Source of the DNA: Neofusicoccum parvum
Lineage: Eukaryota; Ascomycota; Dothideomycetes; Botryosphaeriales; Botryosphaeriaceae
Reading direction: 5' to 3'
Assembly: GCA_020912385.1 (NCBI GenBank)
Contig: CP087221.1
Coordinates: 124,001-188,000 of the forward strand
Length of the DNA stretch: 64,000 bases
Below the pieces are notes generated by a model. That model was not told the DNA's origin and searched no databases. It saw only the letters and a program-made list of their open reading frames with translations. A program made the translations under genes and the position numbers. Below are positions 1 to 11,999 of this stretch, one piece after another. How positions within the stretch are numbered: the stretch's first letter is position 1; every line of letters begins with the position of its first letter.

Positions 1-2734
1 GCTAGGAAGTATGCCCTGGATCCGAATGGGCCGACGGCGCGGACTCAAATCCGAGGGCTGGATCACTCTCGACCTGACGAGACTGTAGGTGCTGGGTCGG
101 GGATAGATGGCGATTGAGTCGACTTCATGATTACCTCCGGCGGAGAGAAAAGGTGCGCTTCCGGATTGGCTGCCTCCGTTGAGGAAGCCTCTGCCCGCCA
201 TTTGGGGACACTTTTGCCGGAAGGAAGAAGAGGAATGCCCTTTTTTCTTCTTCTTTTCCCCGTGGGAGGAAGGCAGAACGAGAGAGCACCCATCTCTGCT
301 GGACCGAAAGAACGACATGCCTAACGGAAAGGGAAAGGCGGCGCCTAGACTTACATAATATTCTCACCTGCCTACTTCAGAAGCGGGTGGGTACCTCGAC
401 GGGCTCCGACGCAGCTCGCAACATGAAGGATCCATGCGTGGCATCCCGCGGTTCCCGGGCTGGCACCACTGCGGCAGCGAGCGCAAAGGCATGCCTCCAT
501 ACAGCAGAACATGCGACCCAAGCGCGGACAAGGACGGAGCGGTGAAGACGCAGGAGTCAGGAACAGGAAGGCAGGTCGGATTTACTTCGTACAGTCGCGC
601 ACGACAACGCGCACAGCAGCAGTTGCGATGCGCGTAGGGAGTACTGTGCAACGCGTACAGCAGCACATCCCTGTCAGTGGGCCGGGCCTGGTGGAGATCA
701 TGCCATGAAGCTCTGGGACAGCATGCTCTGAAACAAGCTTCGGGCTTCACAGAGGCGGTGATCTGGTTGGGGGAGATCGAGATGGCAAAGTCAGATAGAT
801 TCAGGCCGAGGAGGCTCGGACGGAGGTTGGGGAACATTGGACTTGGCGGCCAGCAGGAGCGCAAGCTTACCGGAGCCAGCTGGCCGCGTCGAGGCGCGAG
901 CGATGGATGCTGCGCGGGGTCGGTTTGAGGCTCAAGGTTACGGGGGCAGCCTCAGGCGACTGTGGTTCCTGTCGCAGTGCCTGGCAGGCTGTGGTCGCAG
1001 CGGCCAGGCGGTGGCCGTGGCTGCAGAGCCGGCCAGCTTCCGCGAGCCGAAGGGAGATCTGTGGGCCAGGGTCTGGCATTTGCCGGGGCGTCATCGAGGC
1101 CGCTGGCGAGACGCGTTCATGCAGCGCGCGAGGCGGGCGGCCGGCGGCCGGGGGCTCCAGGCTTGGCTGGCCACCGGCGTGCAGCGGTTGCGCAACAGAT
1201 CTCCGCCGCAATATGGAAAGGCAGCGCGCACACATCCGATCGCTGCAGCAGCGCCAGCGCGGCCGCGCCCTTTAATGTCAGCGGCCGGGGCCCCTCTGCA
1301 GGCCCGGGGCCGGCGGTTCCGGAAATAGAGCGGCGGCGCGGGCAGGACGCGCGACCGCTGGCCGGGCGGCGGCAGGCAGGTATATTGCAGCGCGGTGGAG
1401 AGAGAAATTGGCGAGGCTCATTACTCGAGCACGGCGCGGGCCCGGCGCTGGCTGTACCTGCGCCGGCGTGTGCCTGTGCCGGGCCTGTGCCTGGGCCTTG
1501 CCGGCGCACAAGGGCCCTCTGCTGCTGGCCCGCCTCCGCCGGGCGGCCGCCAGGTGGGCCCGCTCGCTGCATGCGCGGCGGATCGCTGGCCGCCTCCAGC
1601 CAGCGCCTTCGGCAACGGCAACGGCGGCGATCGCAGAAGGCTGCTGCTGTGAGACATGCGCGGCGGGCTCGCCGTGACACCGCGCGCCGCTGGGCTGGCC
1701 GGGCGTGGCTCTGGGGGCTCCTTTCTGCCTAGCGACCGGCGGGCGGCCGTCATCTCGCGGGCCATCAATCTCAGACGCGGGCCAGGGGGGCCTGCGATTG
1801 GCCGGGCGCTCCAGGACACGCGGGCGCTGAGGTCGGGGCAAGGCGCATCTCGTGGGCTGCCGCGGGCGTGGCTCTGTTTGTGGCCGTCGCACCATCCGCT
1901 CCCAGACGCCTGCGCTCCAATCTCTTCACCAGCCCTCGCTTCGGCCGCCCGTCGACGCTCCAGCTCTCCACGCCGGCCGTGACATGCCCAGCCCTGCGCC
2001 CGCCAAAACCAACTGTTCCGCCGCCGCTCCGCGCTGCTCCACGCGCCTCCTCTCTTTTCTTCTCTCCTGCCCGCCGCCCGCACCCCCGAGCCCCATCCAC
2101 CAGCCCGGGCTTGAGCTTGACGCTCAGATTCTCTTCTGCGTGCTTGCGCCTTCTTGTCTGTCGTTTACTTCCATTCGCCTGTACACCGTTAGCCTTAATT
2201 CCGCGAGTCCGGATCTCTTCACTGTCGTCACCTGCTGCCGCCCGCTATCACCACCGCCGCCGCCATCGTCGTCACCTGGCCACCGAGCAGCCAGCGCCCC
2301 TTCATGTCCGACTCTCCGACGCACTCCGTTTGATTAGCGACTGAAGAATTGAATTCATGCCCGTCACGCTCCGTACGTCCCTCCGCCGTGCCAACCCACC
2401 TGGAACGCCATTTGTTGCATGCTTCTGACGCATCCTCTGATGCCGAGGAAGGACGGCCCTGCCCCCCGGGGCTGTGCGCAGCCAACCCAAATTTGCACCC
2501 GTTTGCCCTCTGTTTTGTTGCGTCCGAGTGCCTGCGATCTTCATGTCATTCACTTTACGAGTCGGCCGCCATGTCTCTGCGTCCGTATCTCTGACCACCT
2601 CAGCAGTCGTTGCAGCTCCATCCCGCTAAGCTATCAATCTTACTGCGCGCGCGATCGCCGCCGTCAGCTCGGGAACTTCCCCGCCAATCGCCGCGCTGCT
2701 CCGTATGCAATAATCTGACCGACAGCTGTCGCCA
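1..2734. other. GC-rich gene-free stretch and probable 5' leader
   Basis: No convincing gene is visible. Open frames here are Arg/Pro/Ala/Ser-rich on both strands, as expected by chance in very GC-rich DNA, and none shows a recognisable domain. From about 2030 to 2730 the + strand becomes pyrimidine-rich (CTCCTCTCTTTTCTTCTCTCC near 2047), which is typical of a fungal promoter and leader region, so this part probably serves the gene starting at 2735. Confidence 0.5.
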
Positions 2735-5509
2735 ATGAGCTACCCTCGGGGACCCGGGGCGTCCTATGGTGGAAGCGGGGACGATGCCCACCGCAAGGGC
2801 TCCGTGAAGGCGGCGAGGGAGCGCGCCCAGGCCGAGCAGGATCAGTACCTCCGAGCCGATTACTATGGCCAACCAACGCGCCCGACGTTGCCCATGTCCC
2901 AGTACAATGTACGCCCGCCGACGCGGCCGCAGGCGAATCTTACCCCACCTTCAAGCTCCGGTCGGGATATGTCGCGCTCACCCGGCCCCAACTGGCCTCT
3001 GCCTGACAATCTCCAGACCGTCCAAGACAGCCCGCCTCGCCAAAAAGGCCCACCGCCGCAGCGACCGCCGAGGCCCTCCTACGTCCCGTCGATTCTGGAT
3101 CCCACGAAGCCGCAATCCACCCACCTCGCTCCCCCGCCCATCCCACGGACGCCGGGCAGGCGAAGAGAGCCGGAGCCAGAGCCCCCGTCGCCCTCGGACT
3201 ATGACGACCAGACCCTCTCGCCGACATCCTACTACCCGTCTCCCAAAGAACACCGCCCGATAACGACATCCTCCATGGCCTCGAATTCGTCGCTAGGGTC
3301 GATCCCCGACTTCCCCGTTCCGAACATGCCTCCGCCGCGAAAAAGCCCGAACCTCGGACCGCCGCCGTCTGCCAGGAGAGGACCTTCGTCGTATTACTCG
3401 CAGCTGTCGTACGTTTCGCCAATCGTCGAGGAAGCCGAGTCGAACAGGTCACACAATTCTTTTGCGTCGAGCAACGTCATTCCTAATGCCGAGGGCTTTT
3501 ATTTCGATGAAGATGCGACTCCTTCGGAAGACGACATGCCCATGGCTAGCCCGTCAACCGTGGGCGGGAGCGACGATGGCCGATCCTCGCGGGCGACTGA
3601 CGATGGTGATCAAGCTGGGCTTGTCAGACACGCCAGTCTGGGCAAGAGAGGCAAGCCATCACTAACAACAATCAAGAGCGTGGATAGCTTCGATAGGATA
3701 ATAAAGAACAACGAGAAACAGAAGAAAGGCATGGTAGGACAGGGGGTTATGGCAGCTGGAGCTGCCGGTGGTGCATTTGCTGCTGGATACGGCATTTCCC
3801 GGGAACCTGGCAATCGATCATCGTCTAGACCTGACAGCGAGGCTCTGAGCAGCGGAACGGGCCTTTTTCCACCGTCGGCTTCAGGATCTTCGGAGTCGGT
3901 GAACTCGGTGGGGACGAGACCGATGAAATCATCTCCATTGGCGCGCTCGGACAACAACACCCCTGATTCACCCGTGGACCCGAGAGTGGATCAGATCTTG
4001 GGTGGTTTGCAAAAGGGTGGAGCGCTTGGGGAAGGATTCAACAGTTCAAAGAGAGGATCAACCCTAGCCGATCGTGTCGGAGCCCGCCGTCCACCTCGCT
4101 TGAACGTCAATGCCGTGCGGGATGCCGAAGCTCGTGGAAGTCTAACAAGCCTACCCGATCTGATCAGACGCGCCACCCGTCTCGCTTCGAACCTCGACCG
4201 CGGCAAGACCGCAAGTCGGCTCGGCATGGAGATGTGGGAGAAGGGTGGTACCAATGGCCACGACAAGGCGTGGGAGGCGGGGGTAAACCGGAGAGCATCC
4301 TCAATGTCCGACATCCTCACGGCCTTTCCTCCTCCAGGTATTGGAACCCCTACCGGCGAGCGACACAATGGGGGATATGGATACGGATCCCGGCCTGTTT
4401 CCCGTTGGCCATCCGGTCTCGGTCAGTACGAAGAGCATTACGATCAGGACCGCAACCAGCAGGATGGGAAGAAACAGGGTCGGCGATGCTGTGGCATGCC
4501 GCTCTGGTGTTTTATCATCCTCATGACGGTCCTGTTCCTCCTGGTGGCTGCTGCAGTCGTCGTTCCCATAGTCCTGATTGTCCTCCCCCAACAGAAGGAC
4601 AACGGCAATGGTAACACAGCTGCCAGCTCCGCGCTCTCTCAATGCCAGGATACTTTTGCTTGTGAGAACGGCGGCAGCAGTGTCGTTGATCCGAGTGGCC
4701 ACTGTAGCTGCATGTGTGTCAACGGTTTCACCGGCGATCGCTGCACTACGGAATCTGACGCAGGTTGCACGACTACCACCATCGGAGGAAGAAACGCTAC
4801 CATTGGCTCTGCAATGCCTTCCCTCATTTCTGCCGGCCAAGCTTCTTTCGAAATTCCCCTGAACGGAACTCAGCTCCTGTCCCTCTTCTCCTCCTCAAAC
4901 CTCAGCTGCACTTCCGAAAACGCGCTTGTAACCTTCAATGGGGCCTCCTCGAAGAAGCGTTCGATCGATCTGTTTCCACCCGCGCCTAGACCCGCTGTCG
5001 AAGTCGCACTGGCCAACAATGTCAAACCCGTCGCCGATGCTACTCCGACCCCATGTGCTTCGTCTGGGGCCCCTCTCGTGACCGCTGCTCCCGAGCTGAA
5101 GTTCCTGGCCGCTCGCGATGGTTATCATACTTCCGACGACGCTGCGACCAAATACGGCATCGTTTACGATTCGGACACGTCCAGCTCCAACGTTTACTAC
5201 AGCTCCTATTCATCGACCGCCACCGGTACAGCCACACCCGCAGCCACGACATCAGCTTTGGCTGTCAGCAAAAAGCGCCTGCAGTTTGCCCGTGTCGGTG
5301 TCCTTTTCGTTTTCCAGGAAAGTGAGGATCTCTCAGCAGCAGTGACCGCACAGGACAATCTCCAGACATACTTTACCGAGTACGAAGAAGGAGACGACGC
5401 TGCAACAGCAGCCACAGCCGTGAACCTTGGCAACAGCTTCGCGATCGACCTCAGCCAGTGGCACATCACGCTACCGAATGGGACGCAGGTTGGGAAACTT
5501 GTTGAATGA
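2735..5509 (+). CDS. Single-pass membrane protein with EGF-like domain
   Basis: A single uninterrupted exon encodes 924 residues. Residues 1 to about 580 are a disordered, proline/serine-rich region with many PPP and SP motifs, probably cytosolic. A hydrophobic segment at about 590-620 (around CFIILMTVLFLLVAAAVVV) is preceded by a Lys/Arg/Cys patch (KKQGRRCC) and is the one clear membrane helix. It is followed by a six-cysteine EGF-like module at about 635-675, including CSCMCVNGFTGDRC, and then a Ser/Thr-rich extracellular domain of about 240 residues. The layout suggests a type II-like or cell-wall-facing surface protein. Conserved EGF-containing membrane proteins of this shape occur in many Pezizomycotina, but I know no established function. 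The start is the first ATG of the frame, just after the pyrimidine-rich leader. Confidence 0.85.
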   Translation: MSYPRGPGASYGGSGDDAHRKGSVKAARERAQAEQDQYLRADYYGQPTRPTLPMSQYNVRPPTRPQANLTPPSSSGRDMSRSPGPNWPLPDNLQTVQDSPPRQKGPPPQRPPRPSYVPSILDPTKPQSTHLAPPPIPRTPGRRREPEPEPPSPSDYDDQTLSPTSYYPSPKEHRPITTSSMASNSSLGSIPDFPVPNMPPPRKSPNLGPPPSARRGPSSYYSQLSYVSPIVEEAESNRSHNSFASSNVIPNAEGFYFDEDATPSEDDMPMASPSTVGGSDDGRSSRATDDGDQAGLVRHASLGKRGKPSLTTIKSVDSFDRIIKNNEKQKKGMVGQGVMAAGAAGGAFAAGYGISREPGNRSSSRPDSEALSSGTGLFPPSASGSSESVNSVGTRPMKSSPLARSDNNTPDSPVDPRVDQILGGLQKGGALGEGFNSSKRGSTLADRVGARRPPRLNVNAVRDAEARGSLTSLPDLIRRATRLASNLDRGKTASRLGMEMWEKGGTNGHDKAWEAGVNRRASSMSDILTAFPPPGIGTPTGERHNGGYGYGSRPVSRWPSGLGQYEEHYDQDRNQQDGKKQGRRCCGMPLWCFIILMTVLFLLVAAAVVVPIVLIVLPQQKDNGNGNTAASSALSQCQDTFACENGGSSVVDPSGHCSCMCVNGFTGDRCTTESDAGCTTTTIGGRNATIGSAMPSLISAGQASFEIPLNGTQLLSLFSSSNLSCTSENALVTFNGASSKKRSIDLFPPAPRPAVEVALANNVKPVADATPTPCASSGAPLVTAAPELKFLAARDGYHTSDDAATKYGIVYDSDTSSSNVYYSSYSSTATGTATPAATTSALAVSKKRLQFARVGVLFVFQESEDLSAAVTAQDNLQTYFTEYEEGDDAATAATAVNLGNSFAIDLSQWHITLPNGTQVGKLVE

Positions 5510-7905
5510 GATTGCGAAGGTTAATCACGTGGGAAGTCGAAGCGTTCATCCCAACTGGGTTTGTGTGGTATACTGCACTTTCTCAATTGGACGAACGGCT
5601 CGACTTCCGACGTTGTAATGAACGGAGAAGGGAGTTTGAAAGATTTATACCACGGAGGCGGCGGCTGCATTTTTCTTTTCCTCGGAAGCTGTTTTTCTGC
5701 TTATCATCAACAGAAGAGACATGAATGCAGCTAAACAAATCATTATACCATTTTTCACCGAAACCATCCACCATCTAGATATCTATCTACACCGAAATCC
5801 CCCTCTATACCCTGGAACTCCCATCCATCATGTCCACCACCTCATACCGCCCACTCTTGTATTTCATTTTAGTACTCTTGTTCTTGCTCTCATTTTGCTG
5901 CCCATCAAAGCATTGGTCCCGGCGTCCGACATCTTGCAGACATTGCTTAACAATCACGGCTCCTTTTGGCTTCCCTCTCATATTTCCTTCTATTTATCTT
6001 CTTGCTGCTGCGTGTTTCACTCCAGCCAAAACACGTCAACAGAAGCACCCGCGTTCCGTAATAAGCTGGCTCTTAATTCATACAATCGTGGCGGCGTATT
6101 TATTTTCACTTCTTCCCTTATAGCAGCGGAGGGATAGCGTACATGCGTGTGCCCGCTCGAAAAAAGAATCACTGCGGAAAGTTGAATGGAAGGGGTCGGA
6201 AACTGGTTTGGGTGGGTTCGCTGCGATACCTCTCTGCGCTTATTACTATCGTAACGTTGGATGGATTGGTGGTTATCTGTTTTTTGTTTGTCCCTGTTGG
6301 GATGAGAATGTCCGGATGGCATTTCGCGTTTTTAGTTGCTGGAGGAAGTAATCGGCTGCCGAATTCTGGAGAGGCGTCGGTATTTCCTGTGAGAAGGGAA
6401 GTCTCTGGTAATAGCAAATTTAGATCCTATTACTATCACAAGCTTTTTCTGTTGTTTGAAGGAGCGGTGTGCCTTTGTTGCTTCACTGACTTCCGTGATC
6501 TTCACTGCAATGCAGAGAGATTTCAGAGACCAGACACTCACTTCTCCGATTGCTTATCTTCGCAACCAAGCTCCATCACGGCATTTTCACACCATTGCTC
6601 GACAGCCAAACCCGCCGAGCCTCAGCCGCCGCAGCAACTAAACAAGCAGCCTCCCCACAAGTCATCTCGGGATTGCCGCACCAAGCCCTTCCACCAAATT
6701 TCCAGAACCCCTCCCCTTCCAAACCCAAACCCAGCATCCCCCCGATATATCTGTAACAACCGGCACGCGGGAGAGAGAGGCAGGTGGAGCCCGCTAAGCA
6801 GAGCGGGCCAGGAACGAGTACGACGAGACCAGGGATCATCCCCAGGAAGCCCGAGCAAGAAAAACGGCACGAGCCATTTCGCTCCGCCCACTGTACATCG
6901 CACACCATTCGCGACGCCAGCAAATTCCTTTCTTCCCTTTCTCTTCGGTCCCTCCAAACCACCGTGCACGCAGCGCACGCCCGTCGTCCCGTAACAAAAC
7001 TCTCTTCACACCCAAACTTTAACGAGCGCACGCGGTCGATCCCACTTTAGCACTCCGCGGACGTGGATCGAGGGGGCCCGCCCGGCGTGTTCCGGGGTGC
7101 GGAGTTGGAGGACGGGAGGCATGTGTCATTTGCTCTCTGGTCGACGGTCGGGTTTGTGTGCGGGCTGGTGTGGAGGGAGACCTGGGGTCCGGGAATGGCC
7201 TTGCAGAGCCTGTTGGTCGGGCCGGTCGATCTGTCAGCGGGTTGGATGGGGTCGCCTTGCTGTGCTCGTTGCGTTGCATGATGAGGCGGGGAAGTGATTT
7301 GATTCCCATCGTCCGTTTGTGCTCGGCCGAGCTGCGGCGCGGTCTGCATGATGATGGCGGTGTGGTGTGGGTTCGCGATAGATGATGGGGTTGTTGCAAA
7401 GTGAGATTTATCGGCGATGCGGAGGCAGAGGTGTCTTTGATTTGTTGGATTGTTGCTGTGAGGTCTTCAGCCTTGACACTTGATGTCTTTCGCTCTGTAC
7501 TAAGGTGTTTTACTTAGGACGCATGTCTCTCAGACTACGTACAGCTGTAGCCGGGCGTAGAAGGCGCCATAAGGCCATGAATCAGTCACTCGATTTAGCC
7601 AAGGTGTTGAATATAGTGGAAGCAGAGATCTGTAAGTTACATATCCAAGCGGATATCTGCAGCAGAGAAATTCCGAAAAGACTAATCTACGGGGCTAAAT
7701 GCCGGAAATATGAGTAAAGATGTGAACCAATCCCGCCAATGCAAATAATAAAACTTTCTAATGCAAAAACATCACCATGGCTGAAGGATTGATCCAGAGG
7801 GGAAAATGCAGCAAGAAACTGATCTCCCTCCGAGCAAACGCTTCGTCTCCTCACATCAGCAATGCGAGCCGCCATCGCGGAGACTCACCAAGCCCCTCTC
7901 ACATC
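5510..7905. other. Intergenic region, no gene seen
   Basis: This 2.4-kb stretch lies downstream of the EGF-domain gene and at the 3' end of the convergent UFL1-like gene. The T/C-rich part (about 5660-6120) may be 3' untranslated sequence. A 283-codon frame at 6143-6994 changes from hydrophobic to Pro/Ser/Arg-rich composition, with no domain and no supporting introns, and is not accepted as a gene. Confidence 0.4.
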
Positions 7906-10218
7906 TCACACCCCCCACGCCTCAGCCGCCATCTTCCGCATCTCCTCCTTCTCCCCATCGCCCACACCCCCCGCCTTCACCATCTCCTTCAACGTCTCCA
8001 ACCTCGCCAACACCTCCTCCTCCAGCCCCCCACTGTCCCCCTTCAGTAGCTTCAAGATCTTCGGCGCGTACTTCCCCGTCGCGTACACCACACCCTCCGC
8101 CCTCCTCGCCCACAGCACCACCACCAGCGTCAAGAACAACCGCGGCGCATCCGCATCCTTCCGCATCCCCCTCACCATATCCCGCACGAACCCCTCCTTC
8201 CGCTCCTCTCGCTCCGCCTCGCCGAGGCTCGCCACGTCCAGCTTGCCCGCGAACTTGGCCAAGCTCGCGCGCACGGCGTCGGCGCCGCCGGCGCCCTGCG
8301 GCCGGCGCTCCTGCAGCGCGGCGACCAGCTTCCTGACGTTGCGCTTGGCGCGGGCGCTGCGGACGAGGCCCTTGGCCTCAGCGCGCTGCACCGCGTCGGG
8401 CACCAGGTCGAGCGCGACGTAGTGCGGTAGCAGGTCGTCGAGCAGGGCCGCCCGCAGCTTGGCGTCTGGCACGCCGGCCGCCGCCGCGGCGTACAGCTCG
8501 AAGCGCAGCGCCACGCGGTCGCGCCAGAAGGCGGCGAGGGCGGCATCAGCGTCGGTTTCGAGCTGCGTGAGCGTGGCGTTGAAGGTGGAGCGGGCGCCGC
8601 CGTCGCAGGAGCAGCGGAGGAGGATGGGGAGGAGGGGGGCGGGGAGGGAGAGAGAGGTTGCGGCGGGGGCGAGGACGGCGGGCACGTCGAGGGTGAGCTC
8701 GGATTCGGGGAGCGTGGAAGATTGCGTCCAGAGGTGGTTTGCGTGATCGCGGATGCGTGCCGTGAAGGTGTCTTGGATGGTGTTGAAGAGGTCGACGCGG
8801 ATGAGGTACGGGAAGAGACCTTCGGAGATGGTCACCCATTCGCCGCCCTGGCCGCTTTCGCCTTCGCGGACGGTTGCGAGGATGTCGGCATGGGCTTTGG
8901 CAGCGGCAGAGCGGGCGGCATCGGCGGACAGGTCTTGGAAGGGGTCCTGGTGGGTGGTATTAGTGCTGCGAGGTTGAGATCGTGGTGGAAAGGTGGCTTA
9001 CGCTGACGTTGACCAGGGATTCATCTTTGAGGTTCTGGAGTAAAGCTTCGGTGGCATTGTCATGCCACGTTTTTGAGACTGCTGTGTCAAAGAAAATGAG
9101 TACCTCTTCGGGGTGGTTGGCGTGAATGTATCGCTCTGCGGAGCTAAGGTCCGGGTATTGCTCCGGCATGAGGTCAACAAGCCATTGGAGGCTGCATGAG
9201 GGAACTGTGCCATCCACAAGTCCTTCAAGCATTTCCTTCCTCTGGCGCTCGAGGCAGCTTTTTGGTGTGAAATCTACCGTGCCTTCCGTGATGATGAACC
9301 GGCCTTCAAAGCTGGAGCCAAGCCTGTCAACGATGAGCTGCAGGAACGGAGTCGGCAGAACGCCATCCGGTGGGATGCTCTCGGGACTGCAAAGATGTCA
9401 ATTGTTTGTGATACATCGAACGGATTCACGACGTACACTTCTGATTCTTGGGCTTTGTTGAAAGCAGATTGAGCATCCTCGACAAGGCCTTCTAGGTAAG
9501 ATGGCGAGAAGATGATGGCTTTGCGCACCTCCATTGGATCGCTGGTCTGAGGGTATAGAGCAAGTCTAGGTACATCCTCGTCTTCGCCCTTGGCACCATA
9601 GCGATTCATAGAAATGAGTTTGTTAATGCTCTCGAGGGCCAAGTTGTTTGCGATGGCGACACCAGCGGCATACACCACTCGTCCTTCGACCAGCTCTTTG
9701 AGGTCATTCTGGAGACGCTCCGATTCGGCCCTTTGCAGTCCTCAGTCAGACTTTGCGTGTGAACAAGACAGGAGTATGCCCTGTCTGAGACCGAAAAAAA
9801 TAAAATCCAAAGGAAAACAATACTGCTGCTTGGGCAGAGGTATTGTGGTACTCAACACGTACTTGGAGAGGACATTCTGCAGGTCTGTGCTCAGAAGAAA
9901 CTCGGATCGAGGATCTCTGACCAGTGCAGCAAGCTCGTCCTTTGCGATGTCGAAGGAAGCGGCCAGATGAGACAATGGGAGGCGGCCTTCTTCTGCATTG
10001 ATGTCAGCTTATGTGAGATACAGGGACCAGCCAGGCTTACCGGATTCTATAGTTTCGTGGAGACTCTGCAGGACGATGTCGGACCTGACGAAGCCGTCTC
10101 CGGAAAGGCTGGGGATGAGGCGGGCCTCCTGCTCGCTTGAGGGGAAAGCACGGCAGCTGGAGTTCGGAAAGGCGAGCGCCAGCTCGCGCATCTCGTCTAA
10201 GGAGAACATTTCTGACAT
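7906..10218 (-). CDS. UFL1-like protein (E3 UFM1-protein ligase family)
   Basis: Five exons join into a protein of about 675 residues: 10218-10041, 9992-9863, 9730-9437, 9386-9002 and 8946-7906, with all phases fitting. Exon 1 could also start 12 nt earlier, at 10230. The order of segments follows animal and plant UFL1: an N-terminal helical/winged-helix region, a middle stretch ending in a beta-strand-like VTISEGLFPYL before a long helix, and a C-terminal helical domain. Within the latter, LFLTLVVVLWARR and YAPKILKLLKG align by position with the human UFL1 segments LHLTSVLLFQF and VPQIIAFLN. UFL1 attaches UFM1 to ribosomal and ER targets together with DDRGK1. Human UFL1 is about 794 residues, so this copy is shorter and lacks an obvious basic middle linker. 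The similarity is recognised by eye; another helical PCI/winged-helix protein is the main alternative. It is divergent from the uS14m gene. Confidence 0.55.
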
Positions 10219-10815
10219 TGTGGAAACCAAGCGGTCTAGCGCGGCAAATCAAGGCTGACTTCAGGGAGCATGTGAGGAGGCCGTTGCACGCTGGTCGAGA
10301 CTCGGGGTTATTTCTCGGTTATGACAGCCGAAAGGGGGAGGATATGAAGGGGGCCTGGCACCCCGTGGCCCAAGGACGGCGGCGGATCAATTGGATGCTG
10401 ACACGGACGGCGATCAGCTGTAAAGTCCCGGCTCTGCTCTGGATGCGGACGGCGGCGTGCAGGGCGGAAGGGCAGCGGCAACGATTTTAGCAGAAAAGGG
10501 CGCCGGTGCAGCGCTGCAGGAATGTCACGGCAGAGGTGCAGCACATTGCAGCACGCAGGGCCGGGAGATGGGTGACTGAGGAATTCATGAGCGCGGCCAT
10601 GGTGCGAGATATGTAGTCCTTGGATGACTCACGGAGAGAAGGTCGCGTTGGTTGCTGCGACGTGCCCTTTGGCGGCGCTCAAATCGCGGCAAATCTCCGG
10701 TGTCGCACGCGAGTAGCGACTAGTGCAGTTGCAAGTCTTCGGTCCGTAGCAGTAGTAGCGACACCACCGCGACCTCACGCCTCCAGCCCGCCCGTCCCGC
10801 CACCCGCCGCCCGCC
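10219..10815. promoter_or_regulatory. Divergent promoter region, UFL1-like / uS14m
   Basis: About 600 nt separate the starts of two genes transcribed away from each other, so both promoters must lie here. No canonical TATA box was seen. The side next to the ribosomal protein gene is rich in C and CCGCC runs. Confidence 0.5.
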
Positions 10816-11401
10816 ATGTCGCAGTTCAGAGCCGCCCGCCTCGATCTGGGCAGCTTCGTCAACGTCCGCAACCTTCGCGACCACACCAAGCGCAAGGTCT
10901 TCGCCGAGTTTGAGCCCGAGAGGTATGCCTGAGCTGCCCGCCAGTCCTCCGCATCCACCCTGCCATCTCGTCCGCCTGCGCCCAATTGCAATGCTAATGC
11001 CGCGTGCTGCATCCAGGCAAGCTCTGCGCTACATCATCCGCAACACCACACTGCCCCAGCGTGTCCGTGCCCAGGCCCAGCTCGAGCTCACCCAGATGCA
11101 CGCCTACACCCGCTCCACCCAATTCAAGAACAGGTGTGTGATGGGAGGCAGGGGTAGAGGTATCATGAGCGACTTCAGGATGGGTCGAGTAAGTCACCGC
11201 TATGATATCCCTGCAGGGCCCGGCTCGCTTCGCCCCAGAAGCTGCTTGTGCCAGCGACAATTGGAAGACCAGCCATGGATCTTGCCTGTAGGGATCAGCG
11301 TGGAGATCTGTTCAATTGGCTAACCATCGCTTACACAGTACCAATTCCGCATGAACGCGCTGGCGGGCAACATTCCCGGTGTGAAGAAAGCCAGCTGGTA
11401 G
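10816..11401 (+). CDS. Mitochondrial small-subunit ribosomal protein uS14m
   Basis: Three exons (10816-10922, 11017-11188, 11339-11401) encode 113 residues, close to the roughly 115 of the yeast homologue Mrp2. The protein belongs to the S14 family, which binds the head of the mitochondrial small ribosomal subunit. Recognisable family segments are RYIIRNTTLPQRVRAQAQLE in the middle and the C-terminal signature CVMGGRGRGIMSDFRMGRYQ, where the GRGRG..S.F.MGRYQFR pattern spans the last intron. The C-terminus ends in KKASW, as in fungal orthologues. Intron boundaries are canonical (GTATGC...CAG and GTAAGT...CAG), and each exon phase restores the reading frame. Confidence 0.95.
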
Positions 11402-11999
11402 ACGACGGGAGGCGGCGAGGGAAATATGGTTGTACACTACCAAATTTGGTGTTATACGGATGAGACCATTTACAGGGCATTGGCTGGCGTTTGGGAGGAT
11501 ACTGTACGAGTGAATTTCTCAGGGCATGGATGTGTGGTTGGTTCGCGAGGATTTGCAGCAGCCACAGAAGGGGACTCGAAGCATTTGCCCGGACGCAAAC
11601 GCGCAGCAAGTGTTGCGCTGTCCCGACGAGTTGGATGCCTCGCTTCCCTGTGTGTGGCCGTATGTTTTGGCAGCGTTTGCAAAAGGACGCCGGAAAGCAT
11701 GACCCAGGAATCTCCTTTCTCAAACCACTTCGTGCCTCGTTCCTTCCTGTAATCACTTGGCGTATGCCATTCCAGGTGCATGCGCGTTTGACGTACCTGC
11801 ATGCGACATAAAGGCAAACGCGTGCCAAGCAGCCCTTCCCTTCGCCCTTCAACCTCACATGCACTCTCCACCCACCCCGCACCCCGCTCGCTACTTTCTT
11901 TTGGACCCCGGCATTGGTCCATTCTTCAACGGCTCAGCTTCACACCAAGACAACCTCTGCACCGCAGAGCTTGCCGCAGCGTCCGGCTAGTAGCCCGAC
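11402..11999. other. Intergenic region, no gene seen
   Basis: Between the uS14m stop and the Arb2-domain start. The last 150 nt are rich in C/T and CCCCGC, as in a fungal core promoter and leader. Nothing else was recognised. Confidence 0.5.

Noticed and set aside
6143..6994. Open frame of 283 codons on the + strand
   Set aside because: Composition changes along the frame, the second half is Pro/Ser-rich low complexity, and no family is recognisable.
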